From positions 12,340,846-12,404,845 of the forward strand of contig NC_088779.1 in NCBI RefSeq assembly GCF_954871325.1: a stretch of 64,000 bases of DNA, in the 5' to 3' direction. Positions 24,931 to 35,421 of this stretch are shown here, in pieces. The stretch's first letter is position 1; each line of letters starts with the position of its first letter. The notes beneath the pieces are model-generated. The model had not been told where the DNA came from and made no database searches. It worked only from the letters and a program-made list of their open reading frames with translations. Origin of the DNA: Gordionus sp. m RMFG-2023 (taxonomy: Eukaryota > Nematomorpha > Gordioida > Chordodea > Parachordodidae). The translations under genes were made by a program, and so were the position numbers.

Positions 24931-25344
24931 TTTAATTTAATTTATACTTTTTTATTTTAATTTTAGGCAAATTTTCTATATTTTCTTCTTTTTTTTTTTA
25001 ACAAAAACGTAACGGGGCGCCATAAAAGAAACAAGAAGTTAACAAGTTATATTTATTCTAAATAAATTTTTTTTTTACCTTTTATAATTTTGTAAATTTT
25101 GATAAAATTTTGACTATCGAAAAGAAAAGTCAAAAAAATTTTATATGTCCTTTTATCATCTCCAATATCGAACGACGAATTTGATAAGTAATTCCTTTAC
25201 TTTTTATTTTTACAAAAGAATTCAAGGTAAGGATATTTTAAATTTTATTTTTTTAAACTTTTATTATTTAACTTTATTTTATTTTTTAAAAAAGAAAGAA
25301 AAACGAAAAACGTACCACCGTAACCGGGGCACCATAAAAGAAAT

Positions 25345-27954
25345 TAATAAAAGATTGCGAATCATAACTGACTAAAAAATCGATCAATAAAGGGAATGTC
25401 AAGATATATCTACGTAACGACGCCAAACCGAAAATCATACCACCTAGACGGTTACCTTATTCAAAGATAGACGCTGTAACTAGAGAACTTATGAGATGGA
25501 TAGGAGATGGAGTCATTGAGCCTGTAACAGATGTACGATGGTCAAGTCCGATAACCGCTGTCTACAAGGATAATGGGAGCGTTAGGGTTTGCGCCGACTT
25601 CAAAGACACTGTCAACCCAGCCCTTGAGGACTTCAGATACCCACTTCCAAGAATAAATGATCTTATCGCTAAGCTCAAGGAAGGGAAGAAGTTCACCAAG
25701 ATAGATTTCAAGGATGCGTTCCTACAAATTCCCATCGATGAAACCTGCAGAGACATATTAACTATATCTACACACAGGGGGTACTACCGGTTTACCAGAC
25801 TTCCTTTTGGGTTAAAGACTTCATCTGCGATTTTTCAACAAATTATGGATCAAATTTTCAGTGACATGAAAGATGTCATATTTTATATTGATGATCTACT
25901 AATTACGTGAAGTAGTGACGAAGTTCATTTCAATAACATAAAGAAGGTTTTTGAAAGAATACTATCTCATGGTTTAGTGCCTAATTTTGCAAAAAGCTTA
26001 TTTTTCAAAAAAAGTCTAAGGTTCTTAGGACACGACATCGACGCCAAGGGGATCCACGCCAACCATGACAAGATCGAGGCGATCGTTAAAATGCCGGAAC
26101 CAAAATCAGCTGCGGAATTGTCAACGTTTCTAGGTATGGCCGGGTACTACAGAAAATTTTTGAACAACTTCGCTGAAATAGCTGATCCTTTATACAAGAT
26201 TGTTAACAAAGAAAAATGGGAGTGGAATTTAGAACACTCCAAAAGTTTTGATGATCTAAAGACATTGATTAGTCTTCCTCCAGCTTTGACGTACTTTAAT
26301 CCTGAACTACCTATCGGAATTGCGACTGATGCATCTAAAAGAGGTTTAGGAGCTGTTTTGTTTCACACTGAAAAAGATGGCAAAGAAAAACCGATAACTT
26401 TTGCATCAAGAACTTTAGCAAAATCCGAAACAAACTATACCAATATTGAGCGTGAAGCTTTGGCCATTATGTTTGCTATCAAGAGATTTCAAGAATACTT
26501 GATAGGGACTAAGTTCACTATTATAACGGATCACAAGCCGCTAATCCATATTTTCACCAAAGGGCTCAAAGATAATAGCACCATGTCATTAAGGTTACAG
26601 AAGTGGAGTATAATTTTGGGGGGTTACGACTTTAACATCAGATATAAAGCTGGTAAATACAATGTTGTTCCCGATTGCCTCTCAAGACTACCACAAGTAA
26701 TTGATGATGACGTTATTGATGATATCGCGATTATAAATGACTTTGGCGATATACCTCTTAGTTTTGACCGAATACGTGATGAAACATCCAAAGATTTTGA
26801 ATTATCTCAAGTTATGAATGACATAAGAAATAATGTGCCTATCCAAAATAAAATTTATGAAAATATTGAACAAGAACTAAGTATCATTAAAGATTGTCTG
26901 TACAAAAGCGACAAAATAATAATTCCGTCAAGTCTGAGAAAGAACGTACTGAAGGCGTTACACGAAGGTCATTTGGGAGCAGGTAAAATTAAATCCTTAG
27001 CCAAAGATCGTATGTGGTGGTCTGGTATGGTCAACGATATTGATTTGGAAGTCAAAAGTTGCGATGATTGTAATATTTATCATGACAATCCAAAGAAAAT
27101 ACAAAATCCATGGGTAGCAGCAACTAAACCATTTGAAAGGATACACATAGATTATGCGGGTCCGTTTTTTTACAAAGAATTGGTTGATAATCGTTGATGC
27201 TTACAGTAAATTTCCGGTTATAGTTCCGGTAAAGAGTATTACGACTGAATTCACGTTAAAGGAAATTTATAAAACTATTTCACTATTTGGTATACCTGAA
27301 ACCATTGTTACAGATAATGGTACCAATTTCACGAGCAAAGATTTTGAAAAATTTTGTAGCAATTATGGTATAAAACATGTACTACCGTCGGCCTACCATC
27401 AGCAATCTAATGGACAAGCTGAACGTATGGTGAGAACATTTAAAGCTCATATGAAAAGAAACATAAAGATTGACTTAGAAACTGCGCTGGACAGATTTTT
27501 GTTCAACTATAGAAACACGCCGAATGACACTACGGGAGTTACACCGTCCAAAAGAATGTTTAACCGCGACATTAGAATAAAGTGGGATTTATTAAAACCT
27601 TTGGAGGATAAAGTTGGTGAAGTCTTCATGTCGTTACCACGAAATCGAACTTTTAATAGAGGAGACTATGTTTGGTATAAGAAACAGGGTGATGATACGT
27701 GGTGCAAAGGCAGCATCAAGCTTAAAGAGAGTAACACCATGTTTCAAGTTTATACTGATAAAGGGATAGTAAGTAGGCATCTTGATCAGTTAAGGAAAAG
27801 AGAATGTTACAACAGTTTAAAATATTATGAAATTGACCCTAAAAATTCCGGGGGAAGTGTGGACACGAAGAATGAGATTAAGATACCAATTACTAGACCA
27901 ATAAGAATTAAAAATAAACCTGATTACTTAAAAGATTACGTGCTTAAAATTTAA
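25345..27954 (+). pseudogene. Ty3/Gypsy pol region: reverse transcriptase, RNase H, integrase (fossil)
   Basis: Domains in order: reverse transcriptase about 25440-26200 (VCADFK, RLPFGLK, FYIDDLL), RNase H about 26290-26690 (ATDASKRGLGAVL, ITDHKPL), and integrase about 26940-27800, with an H-H-C-C zinc-binding module near 26965-27080 and a DDE-type core whose DNGTNF and ERMVRTF motifs lie near 27312-27440. The coding region ends at 27954, followed by AACGCTAAAA repeats. Upstream there is no protease or gag, and the leader expected in front of pol has been replaced by the reversed arm. It is broken, with about two breaks. Confidence 0.9.
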
Positions 27955-28408
27955 ATATAAAACGCTAAAAATAAAACGCTAAAAATAAAACTAGCTAAAA
28001 ATAAAACGCTAAAAATATAAAACGCTTAAAACGCTAAAAGTATAAAACGCTATGATTAATATAATAATCGTTATGATTTATCATTTCTTATTCTGGATTA
28101 AAATTTTATTCCTTATTCCATAAATTATCATTCCTTATTACATATTTTATTGTTCCGAAATTCAAAATTTTATTCGTGCATATTATTCATATATTTGATT
28201 TGATCAACTATTCCAAATTACATATTCCGATTTATTCCAAATTCCAATATTCGACTGGATTATTTATGATACCTGATAATAACAATTTTGAGAAATGTGA
28301 ACAACATACGATAAGGATATCAAGCCAACGATAACGAAAAAACTTCTGGGACAACAAGCTCTCGATGACTGCTGAGAAAAAGCTTAGTTCTTTGTAGAAG
28401 AGGGGGAA

Positions 28409-28625
28409 TGTTGATTGATTATATATTTAAATAAATTTAAATTTGAATAGTTAATTTTAGTTTTATTTGAATATTGTTTATTTTTAAAATATATTAACGT
28501 TGATTGTTTAATATGTTAAAAACTTTATATATATAGATACTAAAAAGAAATAATAGATATAATAAATTTTGGTTTAAAAAAAGAATTAATTTAAATAGTT
28601 TCTTAAATCTAAATACTTTCTTTTA
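28409..28625 (+). repeat. LTR, middle (fossil)
   Basis: It begins TGTTGATTGATTATAT directly after a GAAGAGGGGGAA purine tract and ends TTTCTTTTA. At 28626 a primer-binding-like site TGGTGCCCCGGTTACGG starts at once. It thus serves as the end of the pol unit and as the beginning of the non-coding unit to its right. Confidence 0.85.
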
Positions 28626-31000
28626 TGGTGCCCCGGTTACGGTGGTACGTTTTTTCGTTTTTCTTTCTTTTTTTTTAAAAAAAAATATAAAACAAAGTAA
28701 AATAATAAAAGTTTAAAATATCCTTACCTTGAATTCTTTTGTAAAAATAAAAGGTAATGGAATTACTTATCAAATTTGTCGTTCGATATTGGAGATGATA
28801 AAAGGACATATAAACTTTTTTTGACTTTTCTTTTCGATAGTCAAAATTTTATCCAAATTTACAAAATTATAAAAGGTAAAAAAATTTTATTTAGAATAAA
28901 TATAACTTGTTAACTTCTTGTTTCTTTTATGGCGCCCTGTTACGTTTTTGTAAAAAAAAAAGAAGAAAATATAGAAAATTTGCCTAAAATTAAAATAAAA
29001 AAGTATAAATTAAATTAAATTTGAAATTGATGACTACCTTATTTATTGATTTGACTACCTATTGTGACGATTGCTTAATCCATTGAGATGACTCTATTTA
29101 TATGACTACCTTTGTGACGATTGCTTAATCCATTGAGATTACTCTATTTATATGACTACCTATTGTGATGACTATCTAACCTATGGAGGTTGCTTAACCT
29201 ATGGAGATGACTACCTATTATGACTACCTTATCTATTGTGACTACCTAATCTACTGAGATGACTATCTAACCTATGGAGACTGCTTAACCTATGGAGATG
29301 ACTACCTATTATGACTACCTTATCTATTGTGACTACCTAATCTACTGAGATGACTATCTAACCTATGGAGACTGCGTAACCTATGGAGATGACTATCTAT
29401 TATGACTACCTTATTTATTGTGACTGCATAATCTATTGATATGACCAATGCCTAATCTATGGAGATGTTAGCACGTTCTTTCATGCAAAAAGCTTCTTTC
29501 TTCATGGTGTCCCGGCTTTGGATGTTGGACTGGAATATGATAACCAGCACCTAACCTAATGTGACAACCTAGGAAGAACTGATATGGAAGTTGAACGATA
29601 GGTTATGAATTCTATTTTGTGAGACCAATGATGATTACTTATTATTCTAATCCACGTAAGAAGAAAAGTTATTAAAAATTAAAATTTTATGCCAGGATAA
29701 AGGCATGCTATAAATTTTTAAAATCACTAAAATGTAAAATCATAATGGATATATTTGAACACACAAAAAGCCTTTAAAAAATTATTTACTTAAATTCTTA
29801 GTGAAATATTATTTTTTGATTTCTTGAATGATGACCAATTGTTGTAAATTAACAACTAATCCTAAAAATGAATTCTTAGATATAATTAAATATAAACCAT
29901 TATAAATCCTAAACAAGAAGATAAAACTTTAATTTTAAATATATTAAAGTGTAATTAAAACATATGAATTAAAAGGGATTGATTTAAATAACCCTTATAA
30001 GTAATACTTAATATGATAAAAATGTTTTTGAAATAAAGCTTTTGAAGACAATGTAAAAATTAAACATCATTATTTTAAAAAAATATTGTGTGAAATTTAA
30101 ATTTTTTTTAAGAGAGGGAAATGTGCATAATATTTGCATATTTTAACCTCGGAGATTGAAAATAAATAAAAATAAATTAAATATTAAAACGCTACTAATT
30201 AAATATTGAAACGCTAAAAAATGTAAAACGCAAAAAATGTAAAACGCTAAAAGTATAAAACGCTAAGATTAACTTAACACCTAAAAAATAATATAATAAT
30301 CATTTATCATTCCTTATTTTGGATTTTATTCCTTATTCCTTAAATTATCATTCCTTATTACATATTTTATTGTTCCGAAATTCAAAATTTTATTCGTGCA
30401 TATTATTCATATATTTGATTTGATCAACTATTCCAAATTACATATTCCGATTTATTCCAAATTCCAATATTCGACTGGATTAATTATGAAACATGATAAT
30501 AACAATTTTGAGAAATGTGAACAACATACGATAAGGATATCAAGCCAACGATAACGTTCAACGATTTTATCAAACCTACGCGATTGATTCAAGCCTACAA
30601 AAAAAACGTACAAACTCACGCAACTCTAATAAACGATTTTATCAAACCTACGTGATAGAATCAAGCCTACGAGAACATTTGAGACTTATGCGCTAACCAA
30701 GATGAAACCGAGTACAATCGAAACGGGAAAAAACTTCTGGGACAACAAGCTCTCGATGACTGCTGAGAAGAAGCTTAGTTCTTTGTAGAAGAGGGGGAAT
30801 GTTGATTGATTATATATTTAAATAAATTTAAATTTGAATAGTTAATTTTAGTTTTATTTGAATATTGTTTATTTTTAAAATATATTAACGTTGATTGTTT
30901 AATATGTTAAAAACTTTATATATATAGATACTAAAAAGAAATAATAGAGATAATAAATTTTGATTTAAAAAAAGAATTAATTTAAATAGTTTCTTAAATT
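28620..31000 (+). repeat. Inverted arm 2 of the LTR composite (fossil)
   Basis: A non-coding unit in plus orientation. It has a primer-binding-like site at 28626, a second similar site TGGCGCCCTGTTACG near 28930, a minisatellite at 29025-29470, a spacer that by eye matches arm 1 base for base over long stretches (for example 29470-29690 against 24320-24550), then a polypurine tract and LTR. No protein is encoded. Confidence 0.8.
29025..29470 (+). repeat. Minisatellite in arm 2, 91-bp higher-order period
   Basis: GACTACCTAATCTACTGAG occurs at 29240 and again at 29331, giving a 91-bp period, with smaller GACTACCTATT-like sub-units inside. It is the inverted match of the array in arm 1. Arrays of this kind in LTR-element leaders are often polymorphic in copy number. 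Confidence 0.85.
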
Positions 31001-31021
31001 TAAATATATGATCAATCAACA
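30800..31021 (+). repeat. LTR, right outer (fossil)
   Basis: It begins TGTTGATTGATTATAT after the purine tract and differs from the middle LTR at only a few positions over its first 200 bp. It ends ATCAATCAACA, an exact inverted match of its own first 11 bases, whereas the other two LTRs end TTTCTTTTA. The TAAAT target copy follows. Confidence 0.85.
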
Positions 31022-31039
31022 TAAATAAAATATTTTTAA

Positions 31040-32249
31040 TGAAACTTATATATTTTTAGAAATTGGTCATCATCCTACAAATCTGTAAAAATCTTTTTAT
31101 AGATGTTTATGAACATATTTTAGCATCATTAGTTGAATTAAAAGATTCTAATGACCCAAGCACCTCTTCCATTGCCGATGGATTATTATCCAGAATTAAG
31201 GATGAATATTTTATATTAAGTCTATTTATTTTGAAAGAAATATTAAAATGTACCCATAAGGCTTGTATTGAAATGCAAGCAGTTGGTAATAATTTGGCTA
31301 TGGTAACCAAATTAATACAACATACAAAGAATAAAGTACAAAGACTAAAAGGTTAATATTAGTTACTATTTCTATAAATAATTTTAAAGTATAGCTAATG
31401 GAGACAATATTTTTTTAAAATTACATTCCTTATTTAATAGTTTTTTGAAAAAGAATAATGTAACTGATTTGTATAATATGAAATCAATATTCAAATTGGA
31501 TCAAACAGAATTCAATAATTATGTTGAACAAAAAAACAAGTTGAATAAATTAAAATTTTTTTAATTATTATTTATTGTTATAGATATAAAACGGAAATAT
31601 TTTTCCCTGTGCTAAATGCAATAATTAACCACCTAAATGATCGATTTAATTATGATTGTTTAAATTTTATCACAAAATCTATTTTTACTCCCTTTGGAAC
31701 TATGGATAATGAAAAAAATAGAAGGATGGCAAATATCCGAAATTTGTCATACTTATCAATTGAAATTCCAAAACATTGTTGTTGAATTGATTTTCGCTCT
31801 TTATATTTGGAGTCTCAATCAATCATTTTTTACGAAGATCTTTGGAAAGTTAAAGAAAATGAAGTCGTTATATATTGATGAAAGTAATTTATTGATATTT
31901 TATTTGTAATTGTATATAATTAAAGGTATTGCAAACGATCAAACTACCGAAGAAAATATCAACAGCGAAATCATGACCAAAATAAAAAAAATGGATAATA
32001 TATTCTTTTATATTACCATACCGACTTTTAAATCAATTAAATTTTTATTCTAATTTAAATTTGTTATATAAATATTTATTAACCCTTCCTACAACTTCCT
32101 GTTCAGCCGAAAGAGCCATGAGTAAAGTAAAAATAAACAAAACTCGAATGCGGAATAAAATTTGGGACCCATTTTTAGAAAATTTACTGTTAATATCCAG
32201 CGAAATTGATGTTTTTGAAAAATTAACAATTGATGATATTATAACATAA
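31040..32249 (+). pseudogene. hAT transposase relic, 3' half with dimerisation domain
   Basis: Continuation of the transposase cut at 22963. Frames at 31063-31356 (helical segment with KDEYFILSLFILKEIL), 31590-31740 (YFFPVLNAIINHLNDRF, typical of the region before the dimerisation domain), and 32061-32249 (LLTLPTTSCSAERAMSKVK, RMRNK and LENLLLISSE) match the C-terminal hAT dimerisation domain of ZMYM1-like proteins. Stops and frame changes separate the pieces, and some gaps may be old introns. It lies on the same strand as the 5' half, as expected for one gene split by an insertion. Confidence 0.75.
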
Positions 32250-32639
32250 TTTACATTAACACAATGACATTAATACTATAGACTGCCGATCGTAATGCTA
32301 AAATCAAATTTGAAGTGGCAAAAATTGAAGTGACTGGTGGCCATTTTGTGTTTGTATCTTTTACAAAAGAAGCATATGATAATTTCATAAATTTCAGGTA
32401 TATTTTTATTTTTATTATGTTTATATTTATAATATATATATATATATATATATATTCTAATTAAACACCAATTTATTATTTACCTTATATATTATAGTAT
32501 ATATGAATCAAATAAAGGTCACTACTGAATATTTTACTTGAAATATTTCTGCTCTTTATTAACATTTGCAATTTATTATTTAATAATAAATATCTTTTAT
32601 AAGAATTCAATTTAATATTTTTTAATTACTAAAAGATTT

Positions 32640-32938
32640 AAAATGGTAATATATTGCTGAGGAAGCAAAATTTCCTTTCATAAATGATATCTCAAATTAA
32701 TTATTCTATTGTAAAAATTATTTATGGCAGATTTCCTATGAAAGATAAAATATTATTACAAAAGTGGACCCATGCTGTGAAGAGAGAGAACTTCAATGTA
32801 ACAAAATATAGTAATTATGTTCAAAGCATTTTACACCAGATTCATTTATTCCATCTGTTACAAATCATGTTCAATTAAGAGAAGGAGCAATACCATCAAT
32901 TTTTAATTTTCCAAAGCATCTTCTAAAAGTAACAAAAT
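32640..32938 (+). pseudogene. THAP zinc-finger domain remnant
   Basis: The start ATGGTAATATATTGC at about 32643 gives the first cysteine region. RFPMKDKILLQKWTHAVKRE (32724 onward) is the THAP helix with the conserved FP and W. After one frame change, CSKHFTPDSFIPS (from about 32818) supplies the CxxHF signature, and LREGAIPSIFNFP closes the domain with the conserved AIPSIF. A stop follows the first cysteine codon. THAP domains are the DNA-binding ends of P-element-like transposases and THAP9. Confidence 0.75.
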
Positions 32939-33429
32939 AATGAATAATAAATCATAACATGCAGGTTTCCTAGAAGCCAGATTAATTCAAAAATACATGA
33001 ATATTTTTTTTTATAGAAATCAATTCTAGATTTCTTTTGTATTTTTATAATTTATGTCTTATGTCTTTTATGTTTTATTTTTGCTTATAATTATGTTATT
33101 CCTTAATAAATATAAACTATCCATTTCTAAATATATTTCTTTATTTAAATTTAATTCACTAAAGTATAAAAATCAATGTAAATATATATCATGAAAAATA
33201 CAAATAATATATATTATGTTATATTTACATTAAATAAAATAATTGTATTATTATAATTAATATGTATCGCGAAAAGAAAATATTAATCTTATAAATCAAT
33301 AATAAATACAAATAATATATATATGTTATATTTATGTCTAATAAAATTAATTTATTATAACCAATAAAGTTATTAGAAATTTTCAGATAATTTGTTCTTC
33401 ACCTATAAATATTTAAGTTAAATAACATA

Positions 33430-34133
33430 TTTTTATATTACTTGGTTTATTGTCCTTGAAAAAGTACAGCCTTGTTTAGTTTTTGCCTGATATTTAATTG
33501 TAATTTTTGATTTACTTTATTACCAAAATGATGCATTCTTATGTGTAGGTATCTGAAAATAAATTTTTATTAAAATCAAGTAAATATTAAATATACCTTT
33601 TTATTATAAGTCTTATTATAATTTGTTAATGACTTAACCCTGCCTCTTGATCAAACATATGATCTTGCAGGTCACTAAGGATATTTGTCCCTAATATTTT
33701 TGACAATATTAGACATTCTATTTTTTTAACAGCATGTCTTTTGGTTATTTCATCTACTTTTTCAAAAGCCCTGAATGAGCTCTCTGTTATTTTGCATAAA
33801 TTTGACACGCTTTGGGATGGTATTATCAATCCACCATAATTCTTAATTTTTATTAATGTATAATTATTGTCGTTTGCGGAATTATCAATTAGGGAATGTA
33901 AACAGATATCACATCTAACTTTCTTTTCTTCATATTTAGTAGTGACCTTTATTTGATTCATATATACTATAATATATAAGGTAAATAATAAATTGGTGTT
34001 TAATTAGAATATATATATATATTATAAATATAAACATAATAAAAATATACCTGAAATTTATGAAATTATCAAATGGTTCTTTCGTAAAAGATACAATCAC
34101 AAAATGGCCACCAGTCACTTCAATTTTTGCCAC
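33430..34133 (-). pseudogene. C-terminal part of a THAP/P-like transposase
   Basis: An upstream exon at 34133-34046 (AKIEVTGGHFVIVSFTKE) ends at a donor. An acceptor near 33965 then opens a frame with CDICLHSL, NYGGLIIPSQSVSNLC and FDQEAGLSH. Further weak similarity (RLIIKRY, then TRLYFFK) runs to about 33430. The C-x2-C, GGLxxPSxxV and late KLVLFKG-like order is the usual tail of animal THAP-type transposases. It ends in degraded frames. Confidence 0.6.
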
Positions 34134-35421
34134 TTCAAATATATTAATCGGCAGTCTATAGTATTAATGTCATTGCATTAACATCTATAAGGTTATCCAA
34201 ATTATTAATAAAATAAGTAATGTATCTTTTTCACAGCGAATATATACGCTTTTAAAAAATGTAAATTTAATTATTCACTTATATATATTTTATGAAAATA
34301 AAGTGAATATCAAACAAATTATGAAAAGATTGCATTATTTAAATATAAGTTGATTATCACCTACAAATTTTTAAATTTTTTTTCCCTAAATAGGCTTGAA
34401 AGATTGTAAATAGAATTATGTTATAAGGTTATAAATGGTGGCTTATTATAAGATTTTTTAAATAAAATCACTATACCATCGTAGGTATGTAAAATTGGCG
34501 GCCGAAGGGCGCGGATTTTTTTTTATGTGGGTATGGGTAGATTTTGGAGGGGGCTTTGCCTCCATCAAATTTTCTGCCATGTAGACGCTGGTTGATATTC
34601 CTCTATTATATAGAATTGGCTACAAAATACTAGGTAAAATTCCACTTTTACAGACATATTTGACAGTTAGATAATAATATTTTAACATTTACTAATCAAT
34701 GCTCTTGATAATAAATATAGCAACAATTTGCATTCTATTTAACGCCATCTATTTATTTAAAATAATGATATTAAAATATAATCTTTATATTATTCATACC
34801 ACAATATCTTTAAAAGATATTTTCTGATGTCTCTATCAATATTTTATATTTTTTCGTAAAATATATAATTCGCTATATTGTAAAAATTATTTGATTGTCA
34901 TATGATAATTGATAAAATTAGATATACTGTAAATCTACGACATATAATATTCCACTGTTATTGTGCTTTTATTTAATTTATGATTTATTTTATCAATAGT
35001 TTTATAATTATATTTTACTTTTATTAAAATAAATAAATTAAAATTACTCACTTTATAAAAAACTATATTTGATGTATTATATTATTTAGTTATTTTATGG
35101 ATCTTTTATTAATTATTATAATACATTTCACTTTTGTCTTAAGACTTAGGCTTATATTCCATTTTTTAAAAGACATTTTTGGTTCACTTTTTTAAAAAAA
35201 AATGCTTTTTTCCAAAAATGTATAAATTATGATGAATAGTTTTATAAAAAAATATAGACTTAAATTCTTTCAAATTATTGTTTAAGCTATATGTATACAT
35301 TTTTTGGAAGGGAGGACTAAGGGGGATATTTTTTATTAGCTTAAAATGATATTCACAAAAAGTGATAAATTTCCGAAGGGTGGGGGGATTTCCCCTTGCC
35401 CTATCACCTTGGCTATGCCTA

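Larger units (their letters stand above)
22964..25340 (-). repeat. Inverted arm 1 of the LTR composite (fossil)
   Basis: A non-coding unit in minus orientation that is the inverted partner of 28620-31000. Order on the minus strand: primer-binding-like site at 25334-25318, leader with a second primer-binding-like site near 25010, minisatellite at about 24930-24560, A/T-rich spacer, polypurine tract, LTR. It has no coding capacity, so it resembles a large non-autonomous LTR derivative. Confidence 0.8.
22964..31021 (+). mobile_element. Palindromic Ty3/Gypsy LTR composite (fossil)
   Basis: An 8.06-kb block flanked by the pentamer TAAAT (22959-22963 and 31022-31026), a size typical of Ty3/Gypsy target duplications. 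Two non-coding arms (about 22964-25340, minus orientation, and 28620-31000, plus orientation) are nearly identical inverted copies, each with leader, minisatellite, polypurine tract and LTR. Between them lies a plus-strand pol region followed by its own LTR. The arrangement is therefore LTR, non-coding unit, pol, LTR, non-coding unit, LTR, with the first unit reversed. The element is broken: pol shows about two breaks and no gag is recognisable. The near-identity of arms and LTRs argues for a geologically recent event. Confidence 0.85.
32262..34175. mobile_element. Scrambled THAP-type (P-element-like) transposon with inverted arms
   Basis: A segment of about 250 bp at 32262-32526 is repeated in inverted orientation at 33938-34175. 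Both copies contain the same exon-like stretch (AKIEVTGGHFV) with a CAGGTAT donor, a TA-rich intron and a TATAG acceptor. Between the arms lie a plus-strand THAP domain and a minus-strand transposase C-terminus, described separately. The opposite orientation of the two ends of one protein means that the copy has been internally inverted or partly duplicated. Confidence 0.65.
19713..34590 (+). mobile_element. 14.9-kb hAT transposon with nested insertions
   Basis: The element begins CAGCGTCTACATAGCTG and ends, inverted, with CAGCGTCTACATGGCAG, a 12-bp perfect inverted repeat. The 8-bp GTTGATAT flanks both sides (19705-19712 and 34591-34598), the hallmark hAT target duplication. Copy A of the host repeat at about 1731 has a single GTTGATAT, showing the empty site. 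Inside are a split hAT transposase relic (20223-22962 and 31040-32249), an 8-kb LTR composite (22964-31021) and a THAP-type transposon fragment (32262-34175). A 412-bp relative at 50401 shares the ends and the GTTATAAATGGTGGC interior. Confidence 0.9.
19383..35419 (+). mobile_element. TA-flanked TIR element, copy B, split by a large hAT insertion
   Basis: The left end GGCGTAGCCAGGATTTTTC at 19383 and the right end GGCATAGGC-type sequence at 35411-35419 (CTTGGCTATGCC) are inverted, each next to TA (19381-19382, 35420-35421). The body matches copy A at 1471 from 19383 to 19712 and then resumes at 34591 to about 35100, exactly around the hAT insertion described next. The uninterrupted length would be about 1.2 kb. 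It appears non-coding. TA duplication would suit a Tc1/mariner-like or similar family, but the superfamily is not proven. Confidence 0.8.
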
